From contig CAJJIV010000041.1 in NCBI GenBank assembly GCA_905187655.1, positions 1 through 8,485 of the forward strand: a stretch of DNA of 8,485 nt, given 5' to 3'. Every line of letters begins with the position of its first letter. Positions within the stretch are counted from its first letter, which is position 1. The position numbers and the translations under genes were made by a program. Positions 6,332-8,485 of the stretch are shown here, piece by piece. The DNA comes from an uncultured Eubacteriales bacterium (GTDB taxonomy: Bacteria; Bacillota; Clostridia; Christensenellales; UBA1242). The notes under the pieces are model-generated. The model was not told the DNA's origin, made no database searches, and worked only from the letters and a program-made list of their open reading frames with translations.

Positions 6332-6570
6332 ACAAAACTTAATACACATATGTGTTTAAAGACAAGTAGTCTTATTGGCTAGCCACAAAGAGAGCAAGGG
6401 TAGGTGAGAGCCTTGTTGGAAGCATTAAGTACGAAACCACTTTAATTAATGTGCGTTTAAATAGTACGACAACTATTTTTAAAGTGGCTTAAAGAAATTT
6501 AAGCAAATAAGGTGGAACCACGGAGTTAATTATTCGTCCTTATAACAATTGTTATAAGGGCGATTTTTTT
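6332..6570 (+). promoter_or_regulatory. T-box riboswitch leader for tRNA-Thr
   Basis: A T-box leader binds uncharged tRNA and lets transcription read through only when the amino acid is scarce. Stem I is closed by TTAAAG (6356-6361) with CTTTAA (6440-6445). AAGTAG (6364-6369) is on the 5' side of the specifier loop. The distal part contains GGTGAGAGCC (6403-6412). The specifier is read as ACC (Thr) at 6436-6438 in GAAACCAC, which agrees with the thrS gene downstream. An internal hairpin, AAATAGT with ACTATTT (about 6459-6478), lies between stem I and the antiterminator. The T-box core AAGGTGGAACCACG (6509-6522) forms the antiterminator: AAGG pairs with CCTT (6538-6541), ACG pairs with CGT (6535-6537), and the TGGAACC bulge (6513-6519) binds the tRNA acceptor end. 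The competing terminator follows. This leader fills the ~300-base gap between nrdG and thrS. Confidence 0.93.
6535..6570 (+). terminator. T-box-controlled intrinsic terminator
   Basis: CGTCCTTATAAC (6535-6546) pairs with GTTATAAGGGCG (6551-6562) as a 12-bp stem with one T-G wobble and an AATT loop, followed by seven T residues (6564-6570). Its left arm is the same sequence used as the right arm of the antiterminator, so the two structures exclude each other. Confidence 0.92.
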
Positions 6571-6587
6571 ATAAAGGAGAAACAAAA

Positions 6588-8327
6588 ATGAGCGAAATGA
6601 ATTTAGAAGAAAAACAAGCAATGTATCGACATAGTATGGCACATGTTTTAGCTAAAGCAGTTAAAGAGCTTTATCCTAAAATTAAACTTGCAATAGGTCC
6701 TGCTATTGAAAATGGATTTTACTATGATTTTGACAATATAGTATTTACACCCGAAATGTTTCCTGCCATTGAAGCAAAAATGAAAGAGATTATTTCAAGA
6801 GAAGAAGACTTTACCAGAATAGAGGTTACAAAAAAACAAGCGCTTGAAATGTTTGCTGACCAACCTTACAAAATAGAACTTATAAATGATTTAAATGAAG
6901 GGGAAGTAATTTCAGTTTATTATCTTGGCAAAGACTTTTATGACCTTTGCAGAGGTCCACATGTCGCAAATGCAAAATATTTAAAAAGTTTTGCATATCA
7001 AATAAACAAAGTTGCCGGAGCATATTGGAGAGGTAATGAAAAGAACAAAATGTTACAAAGACTATATGTGTATGGATTTTTGGACAAAAAAGACTTAAAA
7101 GAATATTTGCACAATCTTGAAGAAGCATTAAAACGCGATCATAGAAAATTGGGTAAAGAACTTGGCTTGTATTTTATTTCAGATTATGCCAAGGGAATGC
7201 CAACATATATGCCAAAAGGCTTAATTGTTAAAAATGAATTAATTAAGTATTGGAGAGAAGTTCATAAGCGTGCTGGCTACGAAGAAATTGAAACTCCAAT
7301 GGCAATGAATCGTGAGCTGTGGGAAACTAGCGGTCATTGGGACCATTATAAAAACAATATGTATACTTTTGCTGTAGAAGATGATGTCTTTGCAATTAAA
7401 CCTATGAATTGTCCGGGCGGAATGTTGTATTATATGCAAAAAATGCATTCATACAAGGAATTTCCATTAAGAGTTGGCGAACTTGGAAAAGTGCATAGGC
7501 ATGAAGCAAGCGGAACACTTAATGGTCTTTTAAGGGTTCGTTGTTTTACACAAGATGATGCACACATTTTTATGTTGCCAAATCAAATAGAAAGAGAAAT
7601 TTGTAATATTATTAAACTTGTAGATGAAGTGTATTCTACTTTTGGCTTGACATATAGCTTAGAGTTATCCACTATGCCAGATAACCATATAGGAGAAATT
7701 GAAGAATGGCAACAAGTAGAAAAGGCACTTGCAAGTGCATTGGAACATTTAAATTTGGAATATAAGATAAATGCAGGAGACGGTGCATTTTACGGTCCTA
7801 AAATTGATATTCACGTTAAAGATTGCATAGGTAGAGAGTGGCAATGTGGAACAATACAACTAGACATGCAGTTGCCAAAGAGATTTAATTTAAAGTATAC
7901 CGATGCTGATGGCTCTGAAAAAGAACCAATTATGATTCATCGTGTAATTTATGGTTCAATTGAAAGAATTATGGCAATTTTAATTGAAAATTTTGCTGGC
8001 GCTTTTCCAACTTGGCTTGCACCTGTTCAGGTTAAGGTTTTAACAATAGCTGAAAAATTTAATGATTACGCAGAAAAAGTTGTTAATGAATTGAAGGCAA
8101 ATGATATAAGAGTTGAATTAGACAACAGGAATGAAACTATCGGCAAGAAGATAAGAGAAGCACAACTAGAAAAAGTGCCTTATATGCTTATCATAGGAGA
8201 CAAGGACGTGGAAGCGGGCGTGGTGTCCGTCCGTTCCCGCAAGTACGGAGACCTCGGTACGATGACATACGAGGAATTCCTCAATAAGGTCAAAACGGAG
8301 ACCGAGACTTTCTCTCTGGACAATTGA
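6588..8327 (+). CDS. thrS: Threonyl-tRNA synthetase lacking the N-terminal TGS domain; hybrid 3' end
   Basis: ThrRS charges tRNA-Thr with threonine in the cytoplasm. The 579-residue product begins directly with the editing domain: H-x3-H at His15/His19 (HSMAH) and C-x3-H at Cys121/His125 (CRGPH). The class II catalytic core follows, with zinc ligands Cys275 (MNCPGG), His326 (DDAHIF) and His451 (MIHRVIYGSIER). The anticodon-binding domain occupies about 478-575. The ~60-residue TGS domain of the usual ~640-residue enzyme is absent, and cannot be encoded upstream because the T-box terminator ends 17 nt before the ATG. AAAGGAG (6573-6579) is 8 nt from the start. From about residue 533-539 (8185-8205) the codons become GC-rich, although the protein continues as normal ThrRS sequence (GDKDVEAGVVSVRSRK). 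The last ~40 codons therefore come from a different source genome. An intrinsic terminator follows. Confidence 0.95.
   Translation: MSEMNLEEKQAMYRHSMAHVLAKAVKELYPKIKLAIGPAIENGFYYDFDNIVFTPEMFPAIEAKMKEIISREEDFTRIEVTKKQALEMFADQPYKIELINDLNEGEVISVYYLGKDFYDLCRGPHVANAKYLKSFAYQINKVAGAYWRGNEKNKMLQRLYVYGFLDKKDLKEYLHNLEEALKRDHRKLGKELGLYFISDYAKGMPTYMPKGLIVKNELIKYWREVHKRAGYEEIETPMAMNRELWETSGHWDHYKNNMYTFAVEDDVFAIKPMNCPGGMLYYMQKMHSYKEFPLRVGELGKVHRHEASGTLNGLLRVRCFTQDDAHIFMLPNQIEREICNIIKLVDEVYSTFGLTYSLELSTMPDNHIGEIEEWQQVEKALASALEHLNLEYKINAGDGAFYGPKIDIHVKDCIGREWQCGTIQLDMQLPKRFNLKYTDADGSEKEPIMIHRVIYGSIERIMAILIENFAGAFPTWLAPVQVKVLTIAEKFNDYAEKVVNELKANDIRVELDNRNETIGKKIREAQLEKVPYMLIIGDKDVEAGVVSVRSRKYGDLGTMTYEEFLNKVKTETETFSLDN
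8175..8210. other. Right composition junction inside thrS
   Basis: By hand count, GC content rises from 33% (8101-8160) to 62% (8211-8270). Codon choice switches from AT-ending to GC-ending codons, while the reading frame and ThrRS homology continue without a gap or duplication. The switch lies in the conserved segment encoding VPYMLIIGDKDVEAG, where two thrS alleles could share a short identical stretch. Confidence 0.75.
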
Positions 8328-8344
8328 TGTTATGAAAAGATCAG

Positions 8345-8372
8345 GAGGCGACCCTTTCGGGCCGCCTCTTTT
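8345..8372 (+). terminator. Intrinsic terminator after thrS
   Basis: GAGGCGACCC (8345-8354) pairs with GGGCCGCCTC (8359-8368) with a single A-C mismatch and a TTTC loop, followed by TTTT. It starts 17 nt after the thrS stop codon. It is GC-rich like the rest of the right flank, so it belongs to the same genome as the thrS 3' end. The remaining ~110 bases to the window end show no gene. Confidence 0.82.
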
Positions 8373-8485
8373 GTCGCTGTCAAGAACGAGCCGGCAGGGG
8401 ATCTCCCATGTTATCGCGGCGCGGTCAAACAGATGTCGCGCATGGGTCAAACGAGCCGCCGTCAGAGCGCAAAAACGCGGTCAGA

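Noticed and set aside
545..8205. The AT-rich block as a transposon, integron or prophage
   Set aside because: There is no transposase, integrase, terminal inverted repeat, target duplication or tRNA attachment site at either edge, and the cargo is housekeeping genes.
8166..8450. 94-codon minus-strand frame at the right end
   Set aside because: It is antisense to the thrS 3' end and runs through its terminator. It has no ribosome binding site or recognisable domain.
1..8485. CRISPR array, defence system or biosynthetic cluster
   Set aside because: No regularly spaced repeats, and no nuclease, helicase, reverse transcriptase or assembly-line synthase genes were seen on either strand.

Overview
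The window looks like low-GC Bacillota (Clostridia-type) DNA, but it is a composite. Bases 1 to about 550 and about 8200 to 8485 are GC-rich (57% by hand count at 481-540, 62% at 8211-8270). Everything between is AT-rich (25% GC at 561-620, 33% at 8101-8160), with different codon use. Both changes are abrupt. The left one falls between the blaI start region and the interior of a PAP2 gene. The right one falls inside thrS at a conserved point and keeps the reading frame. No transposase, integrase or terminal repeat was seen at either edge. A chimeric assembly, or recombination between two related Bacillota, explains this better than a mobile element.

Left flank (1-~560, minus strand): the first 50 codons of a membrane protein that may be a BlaR1/M56-type sensor, preceded by a BlaI/MecI-family repressor with a TACA-N2-TGTA operator just upstream of its ribosome binding site.

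AT-rich block (~560-~8200, all plus strand): a 5'-truncated PAP2 phosphatase and its terminator; a promoter, then a patatin-like phospholipase overlapping a doubly membrane-anchored ComEC-like metallo-beta-lactamase-fold protein and its terminator; a promoter overlapped by two NrdR boxes, then nrdD and nrdG (class III anaerobic ribonucleotide reductase and its radical-SAM activase); a second promoter, a threonine T-box leader with antiterminator and terminator, then thrS encoding a TGS-less threonyl-tRNA synthetase. The class III reductase points to an anaerobe or facultative anaerobe. The T-box and the Shine-Dalgarno signals support Bacillota.

Right flank (~8200-8485): the last ~40 codons of thrS, an intrinsic terminator, and about 110 bases without a recognisable gene.

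I did not find a clearly new defence, mobile or biosynthetic system. The items most worth checking are the two junctions (especially the hybrid thrS), the regulatory architecture of nrdDG and thrS, and the small envelope operon with the anchored metallo-beta-lactamase-fold protein.
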